Positions 43,614 to 53,183 of a stretch of 64,000 nucleotides of DNA are shown in pieces (positions within the stretch are counted from its first letter, which is position 1; each line of letters begins with the position of its first letter). The position numbers and the translations under genes are program-made. The notes beneath the pieces were generated by a model, which had not been told where the DNA came from, ran no database searches, and saw nothing but the letters and a program-made list of their open reading frames with translations. This stretch comes from Verrucomicrobiales bacterium (GTDB lineage: Bacteria > Verrucomicrobiota > Verrucomicrobiia > Verrucomicrobiales > DEV007), in the NCBI GenBank assembly GCA_016795505.1, contig JAEUHH010000058.1, forward strand, positions 27,835 through 91,834. The letters are read 5' to 3'.

Positions 43614-44467
43614 GCCGGGTCTTGGTCGTTGGCAATCGCTCTCTGGTGGGGCGGGCAGTGGGCCGGTTCCTCGGTGACGCCGGTTTTTCGGTGACCTGGG
43701 CGGGACGGTCCGAGGCCGACGTGCTGTTCGATGTCAGCGCGCCGTTTTGCCTTCCCCATGGTCTGTCGGGAATCGAGGCCGTCGTCATGGTGGCCGGCGA
43801 CTTTGGCGGCGCCACCGGAGAGGATTTCGAGCGGGCGGAAAAGGTCAATGCGATCGGCGCGCTCAATGTCTGCCGTCTGGCTGAAGCCATCGGAGCGCGT
43901 CATGTGACCCTGGTGTCGTCGATCTCGGCTACCTACCGGCCGGGGGATCCCTACTTTGGGTCCTATGCCCTGACAAAACGCCACGGTGAGGAACTGGCCG
44001 ACCTGTTTTGCGATCAAAAGGGATTGCCGCTTGCGGTGCTCCGTCCCACCCAGATCTACGACGACGCGGGGGCGGGCCGGCGGCATCAGGGCCTGTTGTA
44101 TGCCGTGATCGATCGGGCGGAAGCCGGAGAGACGATCGAATTTTTCGGTTCCCACGATGCCCGGCGGAATTTCCTTCATGTCGATGACTTTGCGGAAATC
44201 GTCGCCCGCTCGGTGGCGAGGGGATTGGAAGGCGTTTACGACTGCCCGCACCCGGAGTCGGTTCGATTGAGCCACCTGGGCCGAACCGCCCTCGAGGTCT
44301 TCGGCCAGGGCGGCGAGATTCGCTTTCTCCCGGATCGATCGGACCTGCCGGATGTGCCCGACGTGTCGGGCGAAGCACTCTATGACGCAGTCGGCTACCG
44401 GCCGGTGATTGATCTAGCGGAGGGCATTCGGCGAATCAAAAGGCACAGAGAGGAGGCAATGGCATGA
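43610..44467 (+). CDS. NAD-dependent epimerase/dehydratase family protein
   Basis: About 285 residues. Extended SDR features: a Rossmann motif altered to VVGNRSLVGRAVGRFLG, SSISA, the active-site YALTKRHGE, RPTQIYDD, and FLHVDDFAEIV. It acts on a nucleotide-sugar, probably as epimerase or dehydratase, or as a reductase. The start codon overlaps the methyltransferase stop (ATGA). Confidence 0.83.
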   Translation: MSRVLVVGNRSLVGRAVGRFLGDAGFSVTWAGRSEADVLFDVSAPFCLPHGLSGIEAVVMVAGDFGGATGEDFERAEKVNAIGALNVCRLAEAIGARHVTLVSSISATYRPGDPYFGSYALTKRHGEELADLFCDQKGLPLAVLRPTQIYDDAGAGRRHQGLLYAVIDRAEAGETIEFFGSHDARRNFLHVDDFAEIVARSVARGLEGVYDCPHPESVRLSHLGRTALEVFGQGGEIRFLPDRSDLPDVPDVSGEALYDAVGYRPVIDLAEGIRRIKRHREEAMA

Positions 44468-45429
44468 CGACCATCATGGTCACCGGCACGGGAGCCATCA
44501 TCGGCTACGGCATTCTGCAATCGTTGCGGCAGGCGCGGCCGGACGTCAGGCTGGTGGCGGCGGACATCTTTCCCGACGCCGTCGGCCAGCACTGGGCCGA
44601 TGCCTTCGAGCGGGCGCCGATGACACATTCGGACGGATATGCCGGCTGGTTGCGGGACTGCCTCGACAGGCATGGGGTTGATTTGCTCATTCCTGGCATC
44701 GAGCAGGACGTGCACCGCTACGCGGCTGATCCGGGCCTGTTTGAAGGTCTGTCCACCGTTGTCGCGCTGAATCGGCCTGAGCTGATCGACCTGTGCCGCG
44801 ACAAATGGCTGATGCATGAAGCCCTCCGCGAAGCCGGCAGCGACACCCGCATTCCCTCGCGACTGGAAGGCGATTTCGACGAACTGGCGGAAACCTTGGG
44901 GCTACCCTTTTTGCTCAAGCCGCGCGTCGGTTACGCATCGAAAGGTCTCGTGTGGGTGCGTTGCCGGGAGAACTTTCTGTCCCATCGTCATCGGATGGGT
45001 GCCGAGTTGATGGCCCAGCCGTGGGTGGGCAGCGATGAGGAGGAGTACACCGTAGCGGCCTTCGGCGATGGCACGGGGGCGGTGAAAGCCGCCATCACCC
45101 TGCAGCGGCGCCTCTCCGTCGAGGGGGCGACGGCAAAAGCCACGGTGAGACAATTGCCGGATCTCGACCGGGTGACCGGCGAGCTGTGCCGCCATTTCCG
45201 CCCTGCCGGTCCGACGAACCTGCAATTTCGGCGGGTCGACGATGGTTGGCGGTTGCTGGAAATCAATCCCCGCATCTCCAGTTCCACCTCGTTGCGCACG
45301 GCCTTCGGTTACAATGAGGCCGATCTCTGCGTGCGGCACTTCCTGGAAGGCGAGGAAATTCGTCAGCCCGTGATTCGGCCGGGTCACGGGGTCCGCTACA
45401 TCGCCGACCACATCACCTACGACGCATGA
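44464..45429 (+). CDS. ATP-grasp enzyme
   Basis: A 321-residue protein of the ATP-grasp (CarB-like) fold: N-terminal Rossmann-like MTTIMVTGTGAIIGYGILQS, ATP-binding lysine region LPFLLKPRVGYASKGLVWV, and the metal-binding LLEINPRISSSTSLR. ATP-grasp enzymes link a carboxylate to an amine, thiol or hydroxyl through an acylphosphate. Such enzymes in sugar clusters attach amino acids or acids to sugars. Both ends overlap neighbours by 4 bases. Confidence 0.83.
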   Translation: MTTIMVTGTGAIIGYGILQSLRQARPDVRLVAADIFPDAVGQHWADAFERAPMTHSDGYAGWLRDCLDRHGVDLLIPGIEQDVHRYAADPGLFEGLSTVVALNRPELIDLCRDKWLMHEALREAGSDTRIPSRLEGDFDELAETLGLPFLLKPRVGYASKGLVWVRCRENFLSHRHRMGAELMAQPWVGSDEEEYTVAAFGDGTGAVKAAITLQRRLSVEGATAKATVRQLPDLDRVTGELCRHFRPAGPTNLQFRRVDDGWRLLEINPRISSSTSLRTAFGYNEADLCVRHFLEGEEIRQPVIRPGHGVRYIADHITYDA

Positions 45430-46118
45430 TCGGGATCATTTCGGATATCCATGGCAATGAGGCGGCCTTGGTGGCGGTGCTCGCGGCGCTCGACGACATG
45501 CCGGTGCGGCGCATTCTTTGTCTCGGGGACACGGGCGGCTACTACTGCCAGATCAATGAATGCTGCGACCTGCTCCGCCAGCGCGATATCTTCTCTCTGC
45601 GGGGCAATCACGACGACTACCTCGCGACCGGGGCCCCCTGTCCGCGATCGAACAGCGCGAACCGGTGTCTCGACCATCAACGAGCCGTCATCACCCCGGA
45701 GAATCTTGCCTGGCTTCAGTCCCTTGAGCCGGCCGCGCAGGTGGAGGGGCTCGATCTTGTGCATGGCGGCTGGCAGGATCCTCTGGACCAATACGTGCAG
45801 CCGTCGGAGGCCTGTTTTGCCGATCGCGAGGGGCCGGCTTTTGCCTCCGGACATTCCCACGTCGCCTGTCTCTGGACCGGGGGCGGAAAGACCTATTGCA
45901 ATCCCGGTTCCGTCGGCCAGCCCCGCGATGGCGACTGGCGCGCGGCGTTTGCGACCTGGGATGGGGCGGCCTTTGCGCTGCACCGCGTGCCCTACGATCT
46001 CGATGCAACCCGCGAGGTCATGGCGCGGGCCGGGTTCGAACCGTATTTCACTGACAATCTGGCGATCGGTGCCCGCATCGGCGGACGCATCGACAGCATT
46101 CTCACCTTGGGCACCTGA
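45426..46118 (+). CDS. Calcineurin-like metallophosphoesterase
   Basis: A 230-residue phosphoesterase with the full metal site: SDIHGNEAA (Asp7, His9), GDTGGYY, RGNHDDY and GHSHVACL. It hydrolyses a phosphate ester or anhydride, possibly a nucleotide-sugar or a pathway intermediate. Overlaps the ATP-grasp gene by 4 bases. Confidence 0.88.
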   Translation: MIGIISDIHGNEAALVAVLAALDDMPVRRILCLGDTGGYYCQINECCDLLRQRDIFSLRGNHDDYLATGAPCPRSNSANRCLDHQRAVITPENLAWLQSLEPAAQVEGLDLVHGGWQDPLDQYVQPSEACFADREGPAFASGHSHVACLWTGGGKTYCNPGSVGQPRDGDWRAAFATWDGAAFALHRVPYDLDATREVMARAGFEPYFTDNLAIGARIGGRIDSILTLGT

Positions 46119-46146
46119 GCGGTCGCGCGTATCTTTCCCCGTTCCG

Positions 46147-47121
46147 ATGACCCCGACCCAGCCAGCGCCCGCCGTCAGCATCGTCTCGACGCTATATCGA
46201 TCCTCCCGGCACCTTGAGGAGTTTTGCAGGCGCGCCACCGACGCCGCCGAGCGTGCCGGAGTGACCTGGGAACTGGTTCTCGTCAACGACGGCTCGCCCG
46301 ATGATTCGCTGGATCGGGCGCTTGCACTCCGGGCCGCGGAGCCACGCATCGTGGTGGTCGATCTGGCCCGGAATTTCGGCCATCACCCCGCCATTCTGGC
46401 CGGCCTGGCCAGTGCCCGCGGGGAGAAGGTTTTCCTCATCGACTGTGATCTGGAGGAGCATCCCGAGTGGCTGCCTGATTTCCTCGCCCAGCTCGACCGC
46501 GAGGATGCGGATGTCGTCTACGGACAGCAACAGCGTCGAAAGGGCGGCTGGTTTGAGGCGGTGTCGGGTGGCGTGTTCTACCAGTTGTTCAATCGGATCA
46601 GCGAGGTGCGCATCCCGCCAAACTGGATCACCGCCCGGCTGATGCGGCGGCGCTATGTCGACGCCCTCCTCCAATTCGGAGAGCGCGAGTTGTTCCTCGG
46701 CGGCACCTTCATGCTGGCCGGCTTCCGGCAGGTCGGGCTTCCGGTCGACAAGGGCTCGCGGGGCACCAGCAGCTACAGCCTGGCCCGCCGCCTCCGGCTT
46801 TTCATCAATGCCCTGACCAGTTTTTCGCCCCGGCCCCTGCATCTGGTTTTCGGGCTTGGCACCGTCGTTACCCTGGTGGCTTTGGCTGGCTTTTGCGTGA
46901 TCTTTTTCCGCGGCCTGCGGGGCGAGACGATGATCGGCTGGGCCTCCCTGATGGCGTCAATCTGGCTTTTCGGCGGGCTCACCATGTTCTGCCTCGGGCT
47001 CATCGGCATCTACGTGGGGAAAATCCTCATCGAGACCAAGCGGCGCCCGCTCTACCTGATCCGCGAGATCCATCGCGGCGACGGGGCGGGTCAGGCGCCG
47101 GCGGAGCAGGACTTCAGGTAG
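46147..47121 (+). CDS. Family 2 glycosyltransferase with C-terminal membrane helices (GtrB/ArnC/CsbB type)
   Basis: A 324-residue enzyme. GT2 catalytic domain (LVNDGSPDDSLD, then DCDLEEHPEWLPDFL with the DxD-like DCD) is followed by two transmembrane helices (LVFGLGTVVTLVALAGFCVI and WLFGGLTMFCLGLIGIYVGK) near residues 238-310, the layout of enzymes making polyprenyl-phosphate sugars. The product would feed a GT-C transferase such as the YfhO-like protein at 40574. The last 31 bases overlap the end of the convergent WbqC gene. ATG at 46147 was chosen over the long upstream frame. Confidence 0.85.
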   Translation: MTPTQPAPAVSIVSTLYRSSRHLEEFCRRATDAAERAGVTWELVLVNDGSPDDSLDRALALRAAEPRIVVVDLARNFGHHPAILAGLASARGEKVFLIDCDLEEHPEWLPDFLAQLDREDADVVYGQQQRRKGGWFEAVSGGVFYQLFNRISEVRIPPNWITARLMRRRYVDALLQFGERELFLGGTFMLAGFRQVGLPVDKGSRGTSSYSLARRLRLFINALTSFSPRPLHLVFGLGTVVTLVALAGFCVIFFRGLRGETMIGWASLMASIWLFGGLTMFCLGLIGIYVGKILIETKRRPLYLIREIHRGDGAGQAPAEQDFR

Positions 47122-47819
47122 CGGCGGGCCTCACTGCCCGTCGAGACGAGCAAATCGATGACCGATACCGCGTGGGTGAAGGGCGGGTAAAGCTGCGGAT
47201 ACTCCGCGTAGCCCGAGTAGTCCGCCCATCCGACCGAGATCCCTTCGCGGGCAAAGGCCGCCTCGTCGAGATAGACCCGCGCCGCCGGACCGGAGAGGTA
47301 GTGGCTCCCTCCGGCCTGACTCACGAGCTGGACCAGTCGCTCGTTGCGGTCGCCATCGGTGCGGTAGTCGGTGGAGTGGGTGATCCGGGTCGCGATGCCG
47401 AGCCGCCCGCAGATCGCCCGGAGGAAAAGTTCATTGATCTCTGACAGCCGCTCCAGCCCGGCGGCCTGCTCATAGAGACCCGCGAGGAAATCACGCATTT
47501 CCGGGAAATGGGTCGCCCGGGCGTAGTTCTGGGCGATCGTTTTCCAATGCTTCACCGCCCAGACCGGCGAGGAGATCACGGTCTCGGCGATGCTCTGGTC
47601 GAGCCGTTCCTGTCTGACCGGTATGGTGAGCCACGCCGGACCCTGCGGCGTCTTGATCTGGTTCCGGTTCCGCCAGTCGTTCTTCGTGTACTGCACCTCG
47701 TCGTAGAGGATGAATTCATCCACCTGGTTGATCAGGTCGAAGTAGCCTTTCCAGGGGATGTAGTTCGACTGGAGGATGGCCACCCGTTTTCCGGGCGGCG
47801 GGGCATCGGGTTGGGACAT
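47091..47819 (-). CDS. WbqC-like family protein
   Basis: A 242-residue protein of the WbqC family: VAILQSNYIPWKGYFDLINQ then FILYDEVQYTKNDWRNRNQI and AWLTIPVR. Members occur in O-antigen and surface sugar loci and probably act as transferases in sugar modification; the reaction is not settled. The ATG at 47819 (MSQPDAPPPG) is used. It converges with the glycosyltransferase operon and overlaps it by 31 bases. Confidence 0.8.
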   Translation of the reverse strand: MSQPDAPPPGKRVAILQSNYIPWKGYFDLINQVDEFILYDEVQYTKNDWRNRNQIKTPQGPAWLTIPVRQERLDQSIAETVISSPVWAVKHWKTIAQNYARATHFPEMRDFLAGLYEQAAGLERLSEINELFLRAICGRLGIATRITHSTDYRTDGDRNERLVQLVSQAGGSHYLSGPAARVYLDEAAFAREGISVGWADYSGYAEYPQLYPPFTHAVSVIDLLVSTGSEARRYLKSCSAGA

Positions 47820-47896
47820 GGGATCGGCTAAATGGGCGGGAGCCAGCTTGGATGCGGCCCGCAACCTTGTCGAGCGGCGAATCCGAAGTGGCGGGG

Positions 47897-47947
47897 TTTC
47901 TGATCAAACAGGGTATGATCGGCGATGCAACCCTGTTTGATCGGAAA
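47897..47947. repeat. Two-unit palindromic repeat, copy 6 of 7
   Basis: The clearest inverted copy: TTTCTGATCAAACAGGGT on the left against ACCCTGTTTGATCGGAAA on the right, differing at one base of the outer arm. It lies between two leftward genes, 15 bases after the MBL hydrolase stop and about 77 bases upstream of the WbqC start. Confidence 0.85.
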
Positions 47948-47961
47948 GCCGGCGGGCCGGC

Positions 47962-48942
47962 TCAGTGGATCAGGCGCACGGTCTCGCCCTCCAGCGGGGC
48001 GATGATGCGGTCGGTGAGCCGCCGGGCCTCGATGGCGGCCTGGAGGCGGCGCCGGGGCTCGCAGGGGAGGCCGATGCCGAGGGGGAAGGTCTCGTGGTGC
48101 ATGGGGATCATGCGTTTGGCGCCGAGATCTTCGAAAGCCTGCACGGCTTCCTCGGGATTCATGTGCACCTCGCGGCCGCTGGGGGCATCGTAGGCTCCGA
48201 TGGGCAGGATGGCGGTGTCGATGGTGTAGCGCCGGCCGATCTCGGTGAATCCCTCGAAATACGCGCTGTCGCCGCAGTGGTAGAGGCTGCTGTGGGCGGT
48301 CTTGAGGATGAAGCCGCCGAAGCCGCGATGGGTATCGTGGATCATGCGGGCGCCCCAGTGGTAGGCGGGGGTGAAAATGATCTCGGTCTCGTGGAATTGC
48401 CGGTGCTCGTAGAGGTCCAGCTCGTGCACGGGACCGAAGTTCATGCCGCGCAGCAGGTTGGAGACGCCCTTGGGCACGAAGACGGTCTGGCCGTTGGCGA
48501 TGCGTTTCAGCGTCGGGCGATGGAGGTGGTCCATGTGCGCGTGGCTGATGAGCACGGCATCGATGCGCGGCAGGTGGTCGAGTTGCAGGCCGGGCAGCCG
48601 GGTGCGCTTTACCGGCCCCATCCACAGCGCCCAATTCGGGTCGATGAGAATGTTGTGGTGAGGGGTGCGAATGAGGAAGGAGGCGTGGCCGATCCAGACG
48701 ACTTCCAGTTCGTTGTGCTCGAGCTGGCCGAAGATGGGCGGCTCGGAGAAGTGGGCCAGCTCCCGTTTCCGCAAAATGGTGGGGATGAGGGCTTTGGAAA
48801 CGTACTGGTAGTTTCGTTTGGCCCAGCCTTTCTCCGGCTTCAAGCCGACCCGGAGGCCATCGGATTCCACTCCGGCCCGGCGGGACAGGGCGCCGAGGCG
48901 ATCGACGATCCGGGTCGGTTGGGGGGCGGGGTTGCTATCCAT
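47962..48942 (-). CDS. MBL-fold metallo-hydrolase (NAPE-PLD/UlaG-like)
   Basis: A 326-residue metallo-beta-lactamase fold protein with the zinc motif SHAHMDHLHRPT, YHWGARM, HCGDSAYF and, near the C-terminus, MIPMHHETF. It is nearest in layout to the N-acyl-phosphatidylethanolamine phospholipase D/RomA branch, though the substrate is unknown. ATG at 48942 gives a normal start; the longer open frame to 49077 has unlikely composition. Confidence 0.83.
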   Translation of the reverse strand: MDSNPAPQPTRIVDRLGALSRRAGVESDGLRVGLKPEKGWAKRNYQYVSKALIPTILRKRELAHFSEPPIFGQLEHNELEVVWIGHASFLIRTPHHNILIDPNWALWMGPVKRTRLPGLQLDHLPRIDAVLISHAHMDHLHRPTLKRIANGQTVFVPKGVSNLLRGMNFGPVHELDLYEHRQFHETEIIFTPAYHWGARMIHDTHRGFGGFILKTAHSSLYHCGDSAYFEGFTEIGRRYTIDTAILPIGAYDAPSGREVHMNPEEAVQAFEDLGAKRMIPMHHETFPLGIGLPCEPRRRLQAAIEARRLTDRIIAPLEGETVRLIH

Positions 48943-49133
48943 GGCTGGCGTGACTCTCGATCCGTGGGGAAAGGGGCGGGTCTCATCCAGAGACACCGGA
49001 CTATGGATATTGTTCAGGATTTCCGGGCCGATTCCAATCACATTTTTGCGCAAAGGCGGCGACATTTGCACTCGCATGATGGGCGGAATCCGGGCATCCT
49101 CGCGGCCGTTCCATCCCTTTCATCATTCCCACC

Positions 49134-49895
49134 ATGAGTGTCTCCATCGATCTGAGCGGCCAGCGCGTGCTGGTGACCGGCGCGTCGCAGGGCATCGGGG
49201 CGGCGATGGTCCGGCTGTTCCACGAGGCGGGGGCGATGGTCTGGGTGAATCATCCGGGGCTGCCCGGTCCCGAGGCTGATGCCGAGGTGCTGGTGGCGGA
49301 GTTGAATGCCCTCCGTCCGGACAGTGCGCAGGCTTGTGCGGCCGATGTGTCGGACCCGGAGGCGGTGCGCGGGATGATGCTCGCGATCAAGGAGGCCTGC
49401 GGCGGTCTGGATGCGGTGGTGAACAATGCGGGCATCCTGCGCGACCGAACGGTGGCAAAAATGTCGACGGCCGAGTGGGAGGCGGTGATCGGGGTGAATC
49501 TGACGGGCGTTTTCCACGTGTCTAAGCTGGCGCTGGAGATCCTCGCGGACGGCGGGTCGATCGTGAATCTGGCGAGCATCTCGGCGATTCTGGGCTTTTA
49601 CGGCCAGGCGAACTACGCGGCTGCCAAGGGCGGCGTGATTTCGCTGACGCGGGTGCTGAGCCGCGAGGTGGCGCGCCGTGGCATCCGGGTGAATGCGATT
49701 GCTCCCGGTGTGATCGATACCGCGATGTCGGGCACGATCCCGGAGCCGGCACTGGCCGAGATGCTGAAAAATGTGCCCCTGGGCCGGCTGGGGCGCCCGG
49801 ACGAGGTGGCGGCGGTGGCCTTGTTCCTGTGTTCGCCGTTGGCATCCTATCTCACCGGTCAGACGATCGAGGTGAATGGCGGCTGGCGTGGCTGA
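49134..49895 (+). CDS. SDR oxidoreductase, FabG-like
   Basis: A 253-residue protein with TGASQGIG, NNAGILRD, the active-site Ser in ASISAI, YAAAKGG, and a C-terminal LTGQTIEVNGGWRG. It is close to 3-oxoacyl-ACP/CoA reductases. It precedes a CoA transferase by 56 bases, so it may reduce acetoacetyl-CoA-type intermediates. NADP preference is not clear. Confidence 0.88.
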   Translation: MSVSIDLSGQRVLVTGASQGIGAAMVRLFHEAGAMVWVNHPGLPGPEADAEVLVAELNALRPDSAQACAADVSDPEAVRGMMLAIKEACGGLDAVVNNAGILRDRTVAKMSTAEWEAVIGVNLTGVFHVSKLALEILADGGSIVNLASISAILGFYGQANYAAAKGGVISLTRVLSREVARRGIRVNAIAPGVIDTAMSGTIPEPALAEMLKNVPLGRLGRPDEVAAVALFLCSPLASYLTGQTIEVNGGWRG

Positions 49896-49951
49896 GGGAG
49901 AGGGGCTGAGATCGTGAGCAGGGTATTCGTTTGCCAAAAAAGTAGTTCCGC

Positions 49952-51448
49952 ATGAGTCGTCGTCCCGTTTTTCTGAGTGCCATGGAGGCCACGCGTCTGA
50001 TTCCCGACGGCGCGACGGTGGCGGTGGGCGGCTTTGTCGGCGCCGGGCACCCGGAATTGATCACGGCGGCGATCGAGCAGGAGTATCTGCGCCACGGGCG
50101 GCCGCGGGACCTCACGGTGGTCTATGCGGCCGGGCAGGGGGATCGCGAAAGCCGAGGGCTGAATCATCTCGGCCACGAGGGGCTGGTGCGCCGCGTGGTG
50201 GGTGGCCATTGGAATCTGGCGCCGAAGCTGGGAAAGCTGGCTCTGGAGGGTCGGGTGGAGGCCTACAACCTGCCCCAGGGAGTGATCTGCCAGCTTTTCC
50301 GCGAGATCGCGGCGAAACGGCCGGGTGTCTTCACGAAGGTGGGCCTGAATACCTTCATCGATCCGATCCACACCGGCGGGAGGCTGAATGACCGCACCGC
50401 GGAGCCGCTGGTGGAGCGGGTGGAGATCGATGGAGAGACGTGGCTGCGCTATCGGGCGTTTCCCATTCAGGTGGGATTGATCCGGGCGACTTCGGCGGAT
50501 GCGTGGGGCAATCTTTCCTTTGAGCGCGAGGCGCTGATCGGCGAGGCGCTGCCGATCGCACAGGCGGCGAGGAATCACGGCGGCGTGGTCATCGCGCAGG
50601 TGGAGCGGCGGGTGGACCGCATCACCGACCCCAAGGCGGTCCGGGTGCCCGGCATCCTGGTGGATGCGGTGGTGGTCACCGATGGGGAGGGGCATGGGCA
50701 GACGTTTGGTGAGGATTTCAATCCCGCCTATGTAACCTCTGCCGAGCCTGGCGAGATCGACCGGGAAATCGCGGAGCCTTTCCCGCTGGAGCGGCGCCTG
50801 ATCGCCACGCGGGCGTTGCGGGAGATCCGGGACGGTGACATCGTGAATCTCGGCATCGGCCTGCCCGAGGGCGTGGCCATCGTCGCCGGCGAGACGGGGC
50901 GGTTGGGCGATTTCACCCTGACGGTGGAGGCGGGGCCGATCGGCGGCCGACCGGCGTCCGGTCTGAGCTTTGGATGCAGCGCCTGGCCGCAGGCGGTGAT
51001 CGATCAGCCGGCCCAGTTCGACTTTTACGATGGCGGCGGACTCGACATTGCGATCCTCGGGGCTGTCGAGATCGACGCCGAAGGCAGCGTGAACGTGAGT
51101 CGTTTCGCCGGCCGCTTCGCCGGGGTGGGGGGCTTCGTGAACATCTCGCAGAGTGCGCGCCGGGTGGTGTTTTGCTGTCCGTTTCGCGCCGGTGGCTTGG
51201 AGATCGCGATGGAAGGCGATCGGCTGCTGGTGATCCAGGAGGGAAGGCACCAGAAATTTGTCCGCCGGGTGGATCAGGTCGGCTTTCATGGTCCCACCGC
51301 CCTCGCGCGGGGGCAGGCGGTGCTCTACGTGACGGAGCGGGCCGTTTTCCGCCTCGCGGGGAATGGGAGATTGGAGTTGGTCGAGACGGCGCCGGGCATT
51401 GATGTGCGCACGCAGGTGCTCGACCAGATGGAGTTCGCGCCCGGTTGA
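49952..51448 (+). CDS. Acyl-CoA:carboxylate CoA transferase, fused subunits
   Basis: A 498-residue family I CoA-transferase with both subunits in one chain. The N-terminal half carries VAVGGFVGAGHPE and the GLNTFIDP segment; the C-terminal half starts near ATRALREIRDGDIVNLGIGL and holds the catalytic Glu region LTVEAGPIGG. The layout resembles propionate/acetate CoA-transferases (YdiF-like). It probably activates or releases a short-chain acid; the substrates are unknown. Confidence 0.9.
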   Translation: MSRRPVFLSAMEATRLIPDGATVAVGGFVGAGHPELITAAIEQEYLRHGRPRDLTVVYAAGQGDRESRGLNHLGHEGLVRRVVGGHWNLAPKLGKLALEGRVEAYNLPQGVICQLFREIAAKRPGVFTKVGLNTFIDPIHTGGRLNDRTAEPLVERVEIDGETWLRYRAFPIQVGLIRATSADAWGNLSFEREALIGEALPIAQAARNHGGVVIAQVERRVDRITDPKAVRVPGILVDAVVVTDGEGHGQTFGEDFNPAYVTSAEPGEIDREIAEPFPLERRLIATRALREIRDGDIVNLGIGLPEGVAIVAGETGRLGDFTLTVEAGPIGGRPASGLSFGCSAWPQAVIDQPAQFDFYDGGGLDIAILGAVEIDAEGSVNVSRFAGRFAGVGGFVNISQSARRVVFCCPFRAGGLEIAMEGDRLLVIQEGRHQKFVRRVDQVGFHGPTALARGQAVLYVTERAVFRLAGNGRLELVETAPGIDVRTQVLDQMEFAPG

Positions 51449-51464
51449 TGGGCAGCAATTGGTT

Positions 51465-52760
51465 TCAGTCGTGGATCTCGCGCCGGTGGGTCTCGGCGGC
51501 CAGCCAGACGGACACGATGGTGATGATGCCCATCAGTACGAGGTAGGTGGACACCGGCCAGCTCTCGCCCCCGGACCGGGCGAGCAGGCCAGAGGCGATG
51601 AGCGGGGCGAGGCCGCCGGCAAAGGGCGAGGCGAGTTGGTAGCCCAGCGAGGCGCCGCTGTAGCGGACGTTGGTGCCGAACAGCTCCGAGAAGAACGCCG
51701 CCTGGGGGGCATACATCAGGGCGTGGATGATGAGACCGATTACGATGGCGAGGCACATCACCCACGCCACGCGGGAGTCGAGCATCTGGAAAAAAAGGAA
51801 CGGGTAGCCGAGCATGAGCAGGGCTCCGGCGAGATAGACCGGTCGGCGTCCGATCCGGTCCGACAGGGCGCCGAAGGCGGGAATGGCCAGAAACTGGATC
51901 GCCGATCCGATCAGCACACCCTGATAGACGGTGGATCGCGGCACGTCCAGCCAGTCGACCGCGTAGCTCAGGGCGATGACGGTGATGACGTAAAAGCTGG
52001 CATTTTCCGAGAAGCGCATGCCCATGGCGAGCAGGACGTTCTTCGGGTGCTTGCGAATGACCTCGAGGATGGGGATGCGGACCTGACGCTTTTCCTGGGT
52101 CATGCGCTCGAACACGGGGCTTTCCAGGATCTTCACCCGGATGAACAGGCCGATGCCTAGCAACAGGATGCCCAGCAGGAAGGGGATGCGCCAGCCCCAG
52201 GCGAGGAAATCCTCATCGCTGAGCAGGCGATCCATGCCGGCGAACACGCCATTCGCCAGCAGCAGTCCCACGGGCACGCCCGCCTGCACCCAACTGGCGT
52301 GGAGTCCCCGCCGACCGCCGTGACCGTGCTCCACCGCCATCAGCACGGCGCCGCCCCACTCGCCGCCGACGCCAAAGCCCTGGATGAATCGCAGCGTGAC
52401 CAGCAGCACCGGAGCCCAGATCCCGATCGATGCGTGGCTGGGCAGCAGACCGATCAGGAACGTGGCTACGCCCATGAGCATCAGGGTGATGACGAGCATC
52501 GATTTGCGCCCGAGCCGGTCGCCATAGTGCGCGAAGACGACTCCGCCCACAGGGCGGGCGAAAAAGCCGACGGCATAGGTGGCAAAGGCCTTGATCGTGC
52601 CGATCTGTGGGTCGCTACCAGGAAAAAAGACCTGATTGAAGACCAGCGCGGCTGCCGTCCCATAGAGGAAAAAGTCGTACCACTCGATGGTCGTGCCCAC
52701 GAAACTGGCGAGCACGACGCGGCGGACGGAGTTGCGGGGTGCTTCTGAGGGGGCGGACAT
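51465..52760 (-). CDS. MFS transporter, metabolite:H+ symporter family
   Basis: A 431-residue 12-helix transporter. The opening SFVGTTIEWYDFFLYG, the loop 2-3 motif YGDRLGRKSML, and the RFIQGFGVGGEWGGAVL segment are characteristic of the MHS (ProP/ShiA/KgtP) family, which imports organic acids or osmolytes with protons. It converges on the CoA transferase gene, suggesting uptake of an acid used there. Confidence 0.9.
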   Translation of the reverse strand: MSAPSEAPRNSVRRVVLASFVGTTIEWYDFFLYGTAAALVFNQVFFPGSDPQIGTIKAFATYAVGFFARPVGGVVFAHYGDRLGRKSMLVITLMLMGVATFLIGLLPSHASIGIWAPVLLVTLRFIQGFGVGGEWGGAVLMAVEHGHGGRRGLHASWVQAGVPVGLLLANGVFAGMDRLLSDEDFLAWGWRIPFLLGILLLGIGLFIRVKILESPVFERMTQEKRQVRIPILEVIRKHPKNVLLAMGMRFSENASFYVITVIALSYAVDWLDVPRSTVYQGVLIGSAIQFLAIPAFGALSDRIGRRPVYLAGALLMLGYPFLFFQMLDSRVAWVMCLAIVIGLIIHALMYAPQAAFFSELFGTNVRYSGASLGYQLASPFAGGLAPLIASGLLARSGGESWPVSTYLVLMGIITIVSVWLAAETHRREIHD

Positions 52761-53183
52761 GGGCGGCGGCGGGGGAGGGGACGGACGGAGCGTGAAGGCG
52801 CCTTTTTTGCCTCAAAGGCGACCGTTCGCCAAGCCTGACCTTTCAACGGAGCGATACGCGTTCCCGGCTTGGATTCGCAGGGTGGGGGAAATCGGACAGA
52901 CAAAACGATGCCCGGGCGGCGCTTTTTCCAGAGAGGCCCTTTGTCCGGCGTCCGGCTGATCGAGTCGGTCGAAACATCCGGACGGGAGGCTGAGCCGTAT
53001 GCCGGAAATATCAGGAAATCGCAGTTTTTTCAAAGAATCGCTCTCCCCCGACCGTTTTCTCCTCTGCCGGCGAGCGTGCTGAAAGCCCCTTGAACGGGTT
53101 TTCGAATAAAATCGAATAGTTTTCCCCCGCCGAAGCGTCTGAGAAGTCAACCCCCTCAAGAACTTTTCCCCCCAACCCCTCCC
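52761..53183. other. Intergenic region between the MFS and sigma-factor genes
   Basis: A divergent region. Near 52798 there is a short hairpin (CGCCTTT/AAAGGCG); near 53090-53125 it turns AT-rich (TTGAAC then AATAAAATCGAATAG), a plausible place for the sigma-factor promoter, though spacing of hexamers is not canonical. Nothing else is evident. Confidence 0.4.

Noticed and set aside
45451..46146. Long frame upstream of the glycosyltransferase
   Set aside because: It is an out-of-frame reading of the phosphoesterase gene; the glycosyltransferase starts at 46147.
52790..52830. Hairpin CGCCTTT/AAAGGCG as a terminator
   Set aside because: It has no T run and lies at the 5' side of both flanking genes.
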